The notes under the pieces are model-generated. The model was not told the DNA's origin, did no database searches, and saw only the letters and a program-made list of their open reading frames with translations. From the NCBI GenBank assembly GCA_904396495.1, contig CAJFOJ010000064.1, forward strand, positions 1 to 47,313: a DNA stretch of 47,313 nt, given 5' to 3'. Positions 18,206 to 26,004 of the stretch are shown here, piece by piece. The stretch's first letter is position 1; the number at the start of each line of letters is the position of its first letter. The translations under genes were made by a program, and so were the position numbers. Origin of the DNA: an uncultured Oscillospiraceae bacterium. GTDB lineage: Bacteria > Bacillota > Clostridia > Oscillospirales > Ruminococcaceae.

Positions 18206-18505
18206 TTAAAACAGCCACCCCGTCTTCCACTGAATCACTGTAATCGCTGCTACCCACAAAATGAGGATAAAAGGAATCCCCACAGTGAATTTAGGGTGTT
18301 TCGTCTTATGATGAAACACCCGCATACCAATATAAAACCCCAGCGCGCCACCGCAGAGGGCGTTAAAGATAAGCGTCTGTTCCGGCACCCGCCATTTTCC
18401 CTTTTTGGCACAACGTTTATCCCACCAGCAGATGAAAAATCCAATTGTATTCAATATAAGCAGATATATTAAAAGGTATTTCCCCAACGCAGTTCCCCCA
18501 ACCAA
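18206..18505 (-). CDS. DUF1294 small membrane protein
   Basis: Up to 99 residues. The codon at 18505 is TTG; a second TTG at 18487 sits seven bases after GGGGG and is the better start (93 residues). It matches DUF1294: a first membrane helix (KYLLIYLLILNTIGFFICWWDK), then the KxAKKGKWRVPEQTL loop, a GG-ALGFYIGMRVFHHKTKHPKF segment and a last helix. The function of the family is unknown. A 12-bp inverted repeat (18294-18321, GGGTGTTT arm) lies inside the coding sequence. It is divergent from the ligase operon. Confidence 0.87.
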   Translation of the reverse strand: MVGGTALGKYLLIYLLILNTIGFFICWWDKRCAKKGKWRVPEQTLIFNALCGGALGFYIGMRVFHHKTKHPKFTVGIPFILILWVAAITVIQWKTGWLF

Positions 18506-18552
18506 TCAAAAACTTGGATATCCAAAAATTTTGCTGCATCAAACCATAAATC

Positions 18553-18581
18553 TTGTTTTTTCCATATAATAATAGTATAAT
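18553..18581 (+). promoter_or_regulatory. Promoter of the ligase-racemase-asnB operon
   Basis: TTGTTT (18553-18558), a 17-base spacer and a perfect TATAAT (18576-18581), about 55 bases before the first gene. Confidence 0.75.
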
Positions 18582-18635
18582 AAGCTTTGTATGTAAAGAA
18601 ATTTGCAAAAATATCGGAAAGGAATGGCTGTAAAC

Positions 18636-19877
18636 ATGTCAACTTCCAGCCAGAAACAAGACTTTATCCCCGTCCTGCTCGGCAGCGACGTCAATGTATA
18701 CGGCATGGCCCGCTCCTTCCACGAGGCTTATGGAATCCCTTCTGTGGCCATCGGAAAAGGGCGGTTGGGCGCCACCTCCAATAGCCGGATCGTCTCGGTT
18801 AAGGTGGTAGAACCGAATCTCGAAGACGATGAGGTTTTCTGCGACACCCTCATCCAGTTCGCTGCCCGCTACCCCAAAGGACAAACCTTCCTTTTGGTTC
18901 CGTGCGGCGACAATTACATCAAACTTTTGGTCCGCAATCAAGATAAGCTCCGCCCCTATTACCGCTTTGAGTGCATCGACGAGGAGTTACTCATGCGCCT
19001 TTCCATCAAAGAAAGCTTTTATAAGGTCTGCACCGAACACGGCTTTGCTTTCCCGAAAACTACGACCTGCACCTTTGAAAACTACAAAACGGTAAAACTC
19101 CCCTTTGATTTTCCCGTCATCATCAAGCCTTCCAACAGTGTGGCTTACTGGAATTGTAAATTTCCCCATAAAAAGAAGGTTTTCGTGGCAGAAAATAAGC
19201 AGGAGTTTGACGCGATTTTGGACGCGATCTACGGCTCCTCCTACAAAGACCACCTGATTTTGCAGGAGTACATTCCCGGCGACGATTCCAACATGCGGGT
19301 GATGAACTGTTATTCCGGTAAGGACAAGAAGGTCAAGCTCATTGCGCTCGGAAACGCCCTTTTAGAGGAGCACTCCCCCGAGGGCATCGGCAGCTATGCC
19401 GCCATTATAAACAGCGTGGACAAAGAGCTGTCGGAGCGGATGAAAAATTTCTTAGAGGGAATCGGCTACGTCGGATTTTCAAATTTTGACATGAAGTACG
19501 ACCCCCGGGACGGCCAGTACAAGCTCTTTGAGATGAACTTAAGACAGGGACGGTCCAGCTTTTTTGTCACCGCCGCAGGATACAATTTGGCGAAATTCTT
19601 AGTAGATGACGTGATCTACAATAAGCCTATGGACTGCGTCGTCGCAAGCAACAAAGTCCTCTGGACTATCATTCCGAAAAAGATCATCTTCCAGTACGTC
19701 AAAGACCCAAAAGTCAAGGAAGAGGCGAGAAAGCTCATCAAAGAAAAGAAGTTTTGCCGCTCTCTCTACTACGCCCCCGATCGGAATATCAAACGGCGGA
19801 TCTACTTTGCCCAAAACCAGATGAGCTATTACCAAAAATACCGGAAATACTTCGGCAACAAAGGACTGCATGAATGA
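18636..19877 (+). CDS. ATP-grasp ligase, probable D-aspartate ligase of peptidoglycan precursors
   Basis: 413 residues from ATG 18636; ATG 18624 is an alternative, and an AGGA lies upstream of both. An N-terminal segment VLLGSDVNVYGMARSFHEAYG is like that of the enterococcal D-Asp ligase Asl. ATP-grasp features follow: FPVIIKPSNS (ATP-binding Lys), LILQEYIPGDDSNMRV, and the metal-ligand FEMNLRQGRSSFF near residue 300. The racemase start overlaps its stop by four bases (ATGA), and an AsnB gene follows. In Enterococcus faecium and Lactococcus the same partners add D-Asp to the stem-peptide lysine side chain and amidate it. Role here is by homology and context; a different amino-acid ligase activity cannot be excluded. 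It would act in the cytoplasm on UDP-MurNAc-peptide or lipid intermediates. Confidence 0.82.
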   Translation: MSTSSQKQDFIPVLLGSDVNVYGMARSFHEAYGIPSVAIGKGRLGATSNSRIVSVKVVEPNLEDDEVFCDTLIQFAARYPKGQTFLLVPCGDNYIKLLVRNQDKLRPYYRFECIDEELLMRLSIKESFYKVCTEHGFAFPKTTTCTFENYKTVKLPFDFPVIIKPSNSVAYWNCKFPHKKKVFVAENKQEFDAILDAIYGSSYKDHLILQEYIPGDDSNMRVMNCYSGKDKKVKLIALGNALLEEHSPEGIGSYAAIINSVDKELSERMKNFLEGIGYVGFSNFDMKYDPRDGQYKLFEMNLRQGRSSFFVTAAGYNLAKFLVDDVIYNKPMDCVVASNKVLWTIIPKKIIFQYVKDPKVKEEARKLIKEKKFCRSLYYAPDRNIKRRIYFAQNQMSYYQKYRKYFGNKGLHE

Positions 19878-20644
19878 AACATTTAGGTGTCATCGGCGGA
19901 TTAGGCCCCATGGCCACCGCCTATTTCTTAGAACTGGTCGTCAAAATGACCGACGCGAATAATGATCAGGAGCATCTGTCCATTACGATCTTAAACCGTC
20001 CCGCTATCCCTGACAGGACGGCCTATATTCTGGGCAAGAGCAGCGAAAGCCCTCTCCCGGCCATCATTGGGTATGCCCAAGAGCTCCAGGCCCTCGGGGC
20101 TTCCTACATCGCCATTCCTTGCATCACTTCCCATCACTTTTACGACGAATTTTCTCGTGCAGTGGACATCCCCATCATTAATGTGGTCAATGAGACAGCT
20201 GCATATCTCAAGGCCCGCGGCATCCAAAAGGCGGGTATCATGGCTACCACCGGCACCATTTCCACAAATCTCTTCCAAAACGCCCTTCAAAAAGAAGGAA
20301 TTTCCTTTGCCATCCCTTCCGACGAAGGTCAGCAAAAGGTGATGCATCTCATTTACAACAATGTCAAGGCAGGGCTTCCCGTAGAAATAGAGCTTTTCCG
20401 AGAGGTGTCGGAAGAATTGAGGGAAATAGGATGCGAGTGCATCATCTTAGGCTGCACCGAACTCTCCCTCATCAAGCGGGATTATCCCATCGGGCAGGGC
20501 TACTTGGACGCGCTGGAAGTGCTGGCCGTCTGTTCAGTTATCAAATGCGAAAAGCGCCTTAAACCAGAATACCAAAATCTCCTGACTGTTGAGACGGCAG
20601 GGCGACTCGAAAATTTCACCTCCGGCGCGCAGTCTGGAAAATAA
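19874..20644 (+). CDS. Aspartate/glutamate racemase family protein, probable aspartate racemase
   Basis: 256 residues, ATG overlapping the ligase stop. Cofactor-independent two-cysteine racemase: the N-terminal GVIGGLGPMAT is diagnostic. The catalytic cysteines are in IAIPCITSHHF (Cys about 78, where PCNTAH is more common) and ILGCTELSL (about 197). It would supply D-Asp to the upstream ligase, as in the racD-asl arrangement. The C-terminus extends about 20 residues beyond the usual fold (KPEYQNLLTVETAGRL onward), with no recognisable motif. The genomic pairing favours aspartate over glutamate as substrate. Confidence 0.87.
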   Translation: MKHLGVIGGLGPMATAYFLELVVKMTDANNDQEHLSITILNRPAIPDRTAYILGKSSESPLPAIIGYAQELQALGASYIAIPCITSHHFYDEFSRAVDIPIINVVNETAAYLKARGIQKAGIMATTGTISTNLFQNALQKEGISFAIPSDEGQQKVMHLIYNNVKAGLPVEIELFREVSEELREIGCECIILGCTELSLIKRDYPIGQGYLDALEVLAVCSVIKCEKRLKPEYQNLLTVETAGRLENFTSGAQSGK

Positions 20645-20669
20645 ACCCATCACAGAAAGGATTTCACAT

Positions 20670-22514
20670 ATGTGTGGTTTTGCAGGATATATCGTCAACG
20701 GCCTCATGGGAGACCGGTTAGCCATTATCAAAGCCATGGCTGACCGCATCCGCCACCGGGGCCCCGACCAGGACGACTATTACTTGGACGACGACATTGC
20801 CTTGGGTTTTCGCCGCCTGTCCATCATCGACCTTGAAGGCGGCAGCCAGCCCATCTTAAATGAGGACGGCACCATGGTGCTCACCTTTAACGGGGAAATT
20901 TACAATTTTCAAGAACTGCGGGAAGACCTCATCCAAAAAGGGCATGTCTTCAAAACCCACACCGACTCGGAGGTTTTGCTCCACGGCTACGAGGAATACG
21001 GTCCCGAACTGCTCCAAAAACTCCGCGGTATGTACGCCTTTGTCATCTGGGACAAGAAACAGAAAAAGCTGTTCGGCGCCCGGGACATCTTCGGCATCAA
21101 ACCCTTTTATTACTATAAAAAGGACGGGGAGTTTCTCTTCGGTTCTGAAATCAAATCCTTTTTGGAACACCCCCGATTTGAAAAAGAGCTAAACGAGGAT
21201 CGCCTTCCCGATTACCTCTGCTATGAGTACATCCCCTGTGAGGAAACTCTTTTTAAAAATGTGTACAAGCTTTTGGGCGGTCACTACTTTGAGTACCAAG
21301 ACGGCAAAATGTCCATTCACCAATATTACGATGTGAAATTCAACATCGACGAGTCAAAATCCTTGGAGGAATGGGAAGACCTCATCACCGACGAATTCAC
21401 AAAATCGGTGGAGGCCCACAAAATCAGCGACGTGGAAGTGGGCTGCTTTTTGTCCAGCGGTGTTGACTCCAGCTACGTGGTCAAGGAAGTATCTAAGGCC
21501 ATGAAGGATGTAAAGACCTTCTCGGTGGGCTATGAGGAGGAAAAGTACAGCGAGCTCCCCTATGCCCAGGATTTTTCCAAAGCCATCGGAGTGCAAAACA
21601 TTTCCAACAAGGTCTCCGCCGATGACTTCTTCGGAATGGCCGGCAAAATCCAGTATTATATGGACGAGCCTCTCCCCAATCCTTCAGAAGTCCCCCTCTA
21701 CTTTCTCGCCAACAATGCGGCCAAATACGTTAAAGTCGTCCTCTCCGGCGAGGGTGCCGACGAGCTGTTCGGCGGCTACCCCATGTACCTGGAGGGCGGC
21801 CACTTCGCCGATTATGAGCGGATTCCCCTCTCCCTGCGAAAGGCGGCGGCAGGTATTGCCAAAAAGCTTCCCCACTTTAAAGGCAAAAAATTCATCATCC
21901 GTGGTGCCATGAAGCCCTACGAACGCTTCGCCCGCAGCAACTATGTCTACACCAGCGAAGAGCGGGGCAAATACCTGAAAAAAAATATTCCCGCAAAGAA
22001 CCCCACCGAGTACGCAAAACCGTACTTTGACAAGGTGAAAGGCCTGGACGAGCCGACCCAGCTCCAGTACGTGGACATTTACACCTGGATGCTCTACGAC
22101 ATTCTCCAGAAGGCCGACCGGATGAGCATGGCGAACTCGCTGGAACTCCGCGTTCCCTTTCTGGACAAAAAAATGTTGGAATTGGCGGTGCGAATTCCTT
22201 CCCGTTACCGCGCCCACAACGACGTGACCAAAATTGCCCTCCGGGGCGCCGCCATCCGGCAGATCCCCGAACGAACCGCCAACAAGAAAAAACTGGGCTT
22301 CCCGGTGCCTTTAAACGACTGGCTGCGACAGGATAAGTATTACAACATGGTCAGGGAAAAGTTTGAAGGGGAAATCGCCGACCAATATTTTAACAGGGAC
22401 GCCATTATGAAGCTTTTAAACGACCATAAGGAAGGGAAAGCCCTCAACATGAAAAAAATCTGGTCGATTTACAGCTTTATCCTCTGGTACGAGCAATTTT
22501 TTGTATTAAATTAA
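20670..22514 (+). CDS. asnB: Glutamine-dependent asparagine synthase, probably amidating D-Asp of the cell wall
   Basis: 614 residues from ATG 20670 (AGAAAGGA upstream), which puts Cys2 at the N-terminus as the glutaminase nucleophile after Met removal; the frame is open 27 codons earlier, but that would bury the Cys. The glutaminase domain (1-210) has RHRGPDQDD, FNGEIYNFQELR and GARDIFGIKPFYY. The synthetase domain has the PP-loop FLSSGVDSSYV, LSGEGADELFGGYP and LRVPFLDKKMLELA. Chemistry is Asp plus Gln plus ATP to Asn. Because asnA already covers free asparagine, and the gene sits with the D-Asp ligase and racemase, a job like that of Lactococcus AsnH (amidating cross-bridge D-Asp) is likely. 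An AT-rich inverted repeat (22501-22527) overlaps its stop. Confidence 0.92.
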   Translation: MCGFAGYIVNGLMGDRLAIIKAMADRIRHRGPDQDDYYLDDDIALGFRRLSIIDLEGGSQPILNEDGTMVLTFNGEIYNFQELREDLIQKGHVFKTHTDSEVLLHGYEEYGPELLQKLRGMYAFVIWDKKQKKLFGARDIFGIKPFYYYKKDGEFLFGSEIKSFLEHPRFEKELNEDRLPDYLCYEYIPCEETLFKNVYKLLGGHYFEYQDGKMSIHQYYDVKFNIDESKSLEEWEDLITDEFTKSVEAHKISDVEVGCFLSSGVDSSYVVKEVSKAMKDVKTFSVGYEEEKYSELPYAQDFSKAIGVQNISNKVSADDFFGMAGKIQYYMDEPLPNPSEVPLYFLANNAAKYVKVVLSGEGADELFGGYPMYLEGGHFADYERIPLSLRKAAAGIAKKLPHFKGKKFIIRGAMKPYERFARSNYVYTSEERGKYLKKNIPAKNPTEYAKPYFDKVKGLDEPTQLQYVDIYTWMLYDILQKADRMSMANSLELRVPFLDKKMLELAVRIPSRYRAHNDVTKIALRGAAIRQIPERTANKKKLGFPVPLNDWLRQDKYYNMVREKFEGEIADQYFNRDAIMKLLNDHKEGKALNMKKIWSIYSFILWYEQFFVLN

Positions 22515-22671
22515 TATTTTAATACAAACTGTAAACTTTTCTTTGTCAAGAAACAAGTTAGACGAATTTTGATTGTTTCTTTTGTATTCATTTCTGAATT
22601 TTGTGTTGTCTTTCTGAATTTTTCCGCAAGGCCCTTTTCTTTTACCCCAGAACATGATATAAAGAAAAATA

Positions 22672-22677
22672 ACGTTG
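22672..22677 (+). promoter_or_regulatory. Extended -10 of the FKBP lipoprotein gene (approximate)
   Basis: A TATAAA preceded by TG one base earlier (extended -10) lies about 60 bases before the gene; no good -35 is present. Two direct copies of TTTCTGAATTTT lie further upstream (near 22590 and 22610) and may bind a regulator. Nothing else is seen in 22515-22730. Position of the -10 is good to a few bases. Confidence 0.4.
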
Positions 22678-22730
22678 TTTCAAACTGAGGGATATTTCAT
22701 ATCTGAAAAAGAAAGGAATTAAATAATATT

Positions 22731-23885
22731 ATGAGAAAAGCTTTGATCTCTCTGGTAGTTGCCAGTCTGTGCGTGGCCACCCTATTTGCCGGTTGCGAAA
22801 AAACGTACAGCAACGATTATGTGACCCTGGGACAGTACAAAGGGCTTTATTATGCCCCGGTAGACGCTACCGTCACCGACGAGGAAGTGGAACAGCAAAT
22901 TCAATCCGTCCTTAATGCAAATGCCACCACCACCCAAGTCACTGATCGCACTGATGTGCGGGACGGCGATACCATCAACCTGGATTATTCAGGTTCTATA
23001 GATGGCGTTGCCTTTGACGGCGGCACTGCTGAGGGAGCGACGCTAACAATTGGTTCCGGCCGTTTTATCCCCGGTTTTGAAGATCAGTTGATCGGTGTAA
23101 ACGTAGGGGAAACTGTCACTATCAATGTCACCTTCCCGGAAGATTACGAAAACTCCCCTGACCTTGCCGGCCAGGAAGCCCAGTTTACCGTCACCGTCAA
23201 TTCCATCAGCGAAACGGTGGTTCCTGAATTCAACGATACCTTTGTACAAGGTCTCGAAGGCTCTACCTATAGTACAGCGGACGAATACAGGGAAGCCATC
23301 CGGCAACAGCTTGTAAACTACAAGGAACAACAGGCCACCTATCAGACTCAGAACACCGTCTGGCAGCAGGTGATGGACAATGCGGAACTGAAAAAATACC
23401 CTGAAGGTGAAGTGGAACAGTACGTCCAGGACGCTACCGAGTATTATACCCAGGCCGCTTCCGTCAATGAGATGGAACTGAGCGATTTTCTCACTGCTTA
23501 TTACAACATGACCGAAGAGGAATTTAACGTTGCCCTGCAGGCAGAAGCCGAGTCCGTCGTCAAGCGGGAAGTTGTAGTAGACGCTATTGCCGAAGCGGAA
23601 AACTTGGAAGTCACAGACGAAGAATACACTTCCGGCGTGGAGAGCTACGCCAGCAACTACGGTTTCAGCGACACTTCTTCTTTTGAAGAACAATACGACA
23701 AAGAAGTCATCATGAACTCGCTGCTAACAGAAAAAGTGATGAACTTTGTGGTGGAAAACGCCACAGAAAAAGAGGGTTTTGTCTACCAGAGCCCCAGTAG
23801 TGAGACCAGTTCCGAAAGCAATTCTGAGAGTAGTTCCGAGAACAGCTCAGACAGTAGCGGCGAAAGTAGTTCTCAGAGCGAATAG
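22731..23885 (+). CDS. FKBP/trigger-factor-like peptidyl-prolyl isomerase lipoprotein
   Basis: 384 residues. A lipoprotein signal (MRKALISLVVASLCVATLFAGC, lipobox FAGC with Cys22) implies an extracytoplasmic, membrane-anchored protein. The FKBP core is at about 85-165 (DGDTINLDYSGSIDG, FIPGFEDQLIGVNVGE, VTVNSI), followed by a helical arm region (about 170-340) like the trigger-factor C-terminal domain. It therefore resembles trigger factor without its ribosome-binding domain, and probably helps fold exported proteins. The last 35 residues are almost all Ser, Glu and Asn, an unusual low-complexity acidic tail for this family. Single-gene unit with a strong terminator. Confidence 0.88.
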   Translation: MRKALISLVVASLCVATLFAGCEKTYSNDYVTLGQYKGLYYAPVDATVTDEEVEQQIQSVLNANATTTQVTDRTDVRDGDTINLDYSGSIDGVAFDGGTAEGATLTIGSGRFIPGFEDQLIGVNVGETVTINVTFPEDYENSPDLAGQEAQFTVTVNSISETVVPEFNDTFVQGLEGSTYSTADEYREAIRQQLVNYKEQQATYQTQNTVWQQVMDNAELKKYPEGEVEQYVQDATEYYTQAASVNEMELSDFLTAYYNMTEEEFNVALQAEAESVVKREVVVDAIAEAENLEVTDEEYTSGVESYASNYGFSDTSSFEEQYDKEVIMNSLLTEKVMNFVVENATEKEGFVYQSPSSETSSESNSESSSENSSDSSGESSSQSE

Positions 23886-23938
23886 GCTCTCACAATAATT
23901 TTACCGTCAAGAGCAAGAAAAGAAGTCTAATAGCAAAG

Positions 23939-23977
23939 AAAAAGCCTCCAATCATTAAAAATGATTGGAGGCTTTTT
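23939..23977. terminator. Bidirectional terminator between the lipoprotein gene and the alarmone synthetase
   Basis: A perfect 18-bp stem (23939-23956 with 23960-23977; AGCCTCCAATCATT arm), an AAA loop and A5/T5 ends. Confidence 0.93.
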
Positions 23978-24041
23978 AAACCCTTGACGCATTGGAACGC
24001 TGATTGCTACAGAATATTTTCCTGCAAAGGTAGAGAACCTT

Positions 24042-24644
24042 CTATTCCCAAGCATCATCCCGCAAAATATCGCGGATGGTTTGCATGGACACATCAACAG
24101 AGGCGATTTCGTCAGCACAGCGCTTCAGCTCGTCCTGGATAACCTTCTCATGCTTAATCTGGTGTTTGTACTTCATCTGGTGCTCCAATGCCGCCCAAAA
24201 ATCAATGGCGATCGTACGCAATTGAATTTCCGCTGCCATTCCTTGTGCTATCCCATCGGTAAACTGCAAAATTAAATGCAGGCTGCGGTACCCATTGGGC
24301 TTTGGATAGGAAATGTAATCTTTTTCGGCAATAATCTTAAATTCCTTTCTGCCATAAAGCCATTTTGATATTTCATATACATCGTCCACAAAGGAGCAGA
24401 CGATCCGTATCCCAACGGTATCGTGCATTTTTAATAGTGCCGTGCGGCAATCTGTTGGAAGCCCCTATTTAGACAACTTGCGCATCATACTGTCGGGGGC
24501 TTTAATCCGTGATTTACAGTACAGGATCGGGGCAAAGTCATCCAAGGTTTTCTGCACAGGATATTGGCCGATGATATTTAGGAGGGCGTGCTCCACATAC
24601 TCAAGACGCGGTAACGCATCGCCATAATAGGTTTCTAAATTCAA
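24042..24644 (-). pseudogene. Small alarmone synthetase (RelA/SpoT-like) interrupted by in-frame TAG
   Basis: One continuous minus-strand frame from TTG 24644 (AGGGGGG upstream, overlapping the stop of the 4-TM gene) to TAG 24042 encodes 200 codons that read as a stand-alone (p)ppGpp synthetase. Codon 60 (24467-24465) is TAG. Before it: YCKSRIKAPDSMMRKLSK, the conserved RxKxxxS region. After it: GLPTDCRTALLKMHD, GIRIVCSFVDD, GYRSLHLIL, AAEIQLRT and FWAALEHQMKYK, the synthetase core. The normal length is about 200-230, so nothing but the one codon is wrong. Neither half could be active alone, since substrate-binding motifs are split. Either a recent nonsense mutation, a suppressed or read-through codon, or a sequence error. 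Last gene of the VTC cluster. Confidence 0.85.
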
Positions 24645-25045
24645 ATCGACTTCCCCCCTTTTGAAAAATGGGACCGGGGCGCTTCTTTTTCTCTAGAACC
24701 GATTAAGTAAAATATAATTCCACACAGAATAAATGCTGTCCCGGCAATCCAATAAATGAAAACCAGCCGGTTGGTTGTACCGTAAATCTCTAACACCCCT
24801 TGAAAAATACTGCCCACAGTCAACGCGGCAATGCCGGAATGGTAGAGGTTTCGGGATATTCTGCTGGGCAGTGGGTAACGGGTCAAGGCGACTACAAAAA
24901 ACGGCAGTACGCCGCCTCCCATTGGAAACACAAAGGCGTAGACCATGTAATAAGAGAAAACCTGGTGACTAAAGTGCTCATACACGGCCCCAAACAACAT
25001 GCAGAATAAAGTGGCAAACAGATACGCAAAGCCGGTCTTGGCCAT
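24641..25045 (-). CDS. Four-helix membrane protein of unknown function
   Basis: 134 residues from ATG 25045 (MAKTGFAYLFATLF); the frame opens earlier but would overlap the preceding gene, whose stop is 16 bases upstream. Four hydrophobic helices are visible: FAYLFATLFCMLFGAVY, YYMVYAFVFPMGGGVLPFFVVAL, HSGIAALTVGSIFQGVLEI and LVFIYWIAGTAFILCGIIFYLI, with a basic C-terminal tail. I do not recognise the family. It is packed between a phosphodiester glycosidase gene and the alarmone synthetase (stop and start overlap), so it belongs to the VTC operon. Confidence 0.75.
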   Translation of the reverse strand: MAKTGFAYLFATLFCMLFGAVYEHFSHQVFSYYMVYAFVFPMGGGVLPFFVVALTRYPLPSRISRNLYHSGIAALTVGSIFQGVLEIYGTTNRLVFIYWIAGTAFILCGIIFYLIGSREKEAPRSHFSKGGKSI

Positions 25046-25061
25046 TTTTTCACGTCGGCTG

Positions 25062-26003
25062 TCAATACCCGATATAGACAATGTCACTGACACTCCTTTC
25101 CTTGATGCTGTGCCCATCTGTTGTGGGATTATTGATAACTTCGCCATTAAAATACATTGTAGATGAACCCCCTCCATCTAGGTTGTAGGCAGTTGTGACG
25201 CCAAGGGTTGCCATAAATTCCGCCAGCTGGGAAAGGGATAGCCCTTGACTTTCATCTGTGCGGCCATCAGAAACCACAAACACATAATGAAGATCATCTA
25301 TCATTCCAATCGCTGTCCTGGGATTGCTTGCTTTGGCTTTTCCCACTTCTTCATTTTCAGAAACAGAAATATTCCCATCCACTATCAGCGCTGGGCCAAA
25401 AGAAAGAACCTGTTCAGCACCGCTTTCCATCAGTTGTTCCGCTGTTACCGCCCCTTCAAATGCTACGCCGAAGGAACCGTCTTCATAGATAATTAAATCC
25501 TCCTGATCCTGAGAGGGTGTGTCCCGGTAAACCACTCCATCGCGTATCACATATCCGCTCTCTCGGGAGCCATAATAATCGCCGTTAATTGCTAATATCG
25601 CCCCTGTGCTCTCCGCGATTTCCGAAGTTTTTGCTGTCACATTACGGCCATATGCGTTTTGTGCAAAAGCGGCTTGGAGATACTCTGCTGAAGAAAGGAC
25701 GATGTCAGCCACATAAATCGACGTGTCGTACTCTCGATACTCGGTAATGGAGATGGAGATATTTTGGTCACTGTAGGAGTTTTCAGTGATCATTGTTTCC
25801 ACGTTAGATTCACCGGTTCCATACCAGGATTCATCATCCTCTTTTTGTCCGACTCCTGAGGAAAGAGAATTGCCCTCGGACTGTGGAACTACAGTATGTA
25901 TCCTGGCAATCACAAAGGTATCCAGGGCAAGATACGCAGTAAATGCCCCTAATAGGAGGCTATACAGTATGGCCCACCAGTGTTGTTTCAAAAAAGACAT
26001 CAT
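25062..26003 (-). CDS. Phosphodiester glycosidase (NAGPA domain) membrane-anchored protein
   Basis: 313 residues from ATG 26003, immediately after the GtrA-fusion stop. An N-terminal anchor (WWAILYSLLLGAFTAYLALDTFVI, about 9-33) places the rest outside the cell. The NAGPA domain (PF09992) spans about 95-313, with AILAINGDYYG, VIRDGVVYR, NPRTAIGMI, HYVFVVSDGR and the C-terminal TAYNLDGGGSSTMYFNG. Relatives remove GlcNAc from a phosphodiester-linked sugar (mammalian uncovering enzyme) or occur in exopolysaccharide and teichoic-acid clusters. The neighbours suggest action on a glycosyl-phosphate surface polymer; the substrate is inference. Confidence 0.9.
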   Translation of the reverse strand: MMSFLKQHWWAILYSLLLGAFTAYLALDTFVIARIHTVVPQSEGNSLSSGVGQKEDDESWYGTGESNVETMITENSYSDQNISISITEYREYDTSIYVADIVLSSAEYLQAAFAQNAYGRNVTAKTSEIAESTGAILAINGDYYGSRESGYVIRDGVVYRDTPSQDQEDLIIYEDGSFGVAFEGAVTAEQLMESGAEQVLSFGPALIVDGNISVSENEEVGKAKASNPRTAIGMIDDLHYVFVVSDGRTDESQGLSLSQLAEFMATLGVTTAYNLDGGGSSTMYFNGEVINNPTTDGHSIKERSVSDIVYIGY

Positions 26004-26004
26004 G

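Noticed and set aside
18072-18257. 61-codon minus-strand frame overlapping the DUF1294 end and repeat A
   Set aside because: Mostly repeat sequence; the reading ends inside a hairpin and lacks a start signal.
24429-24640. Possibility of a frameshift rather than a stop codon in the alarmone synthetase
   Set aside because: The N- and C-terminal parts are in the same frame; only codon 60 (TAG) interrupts them.
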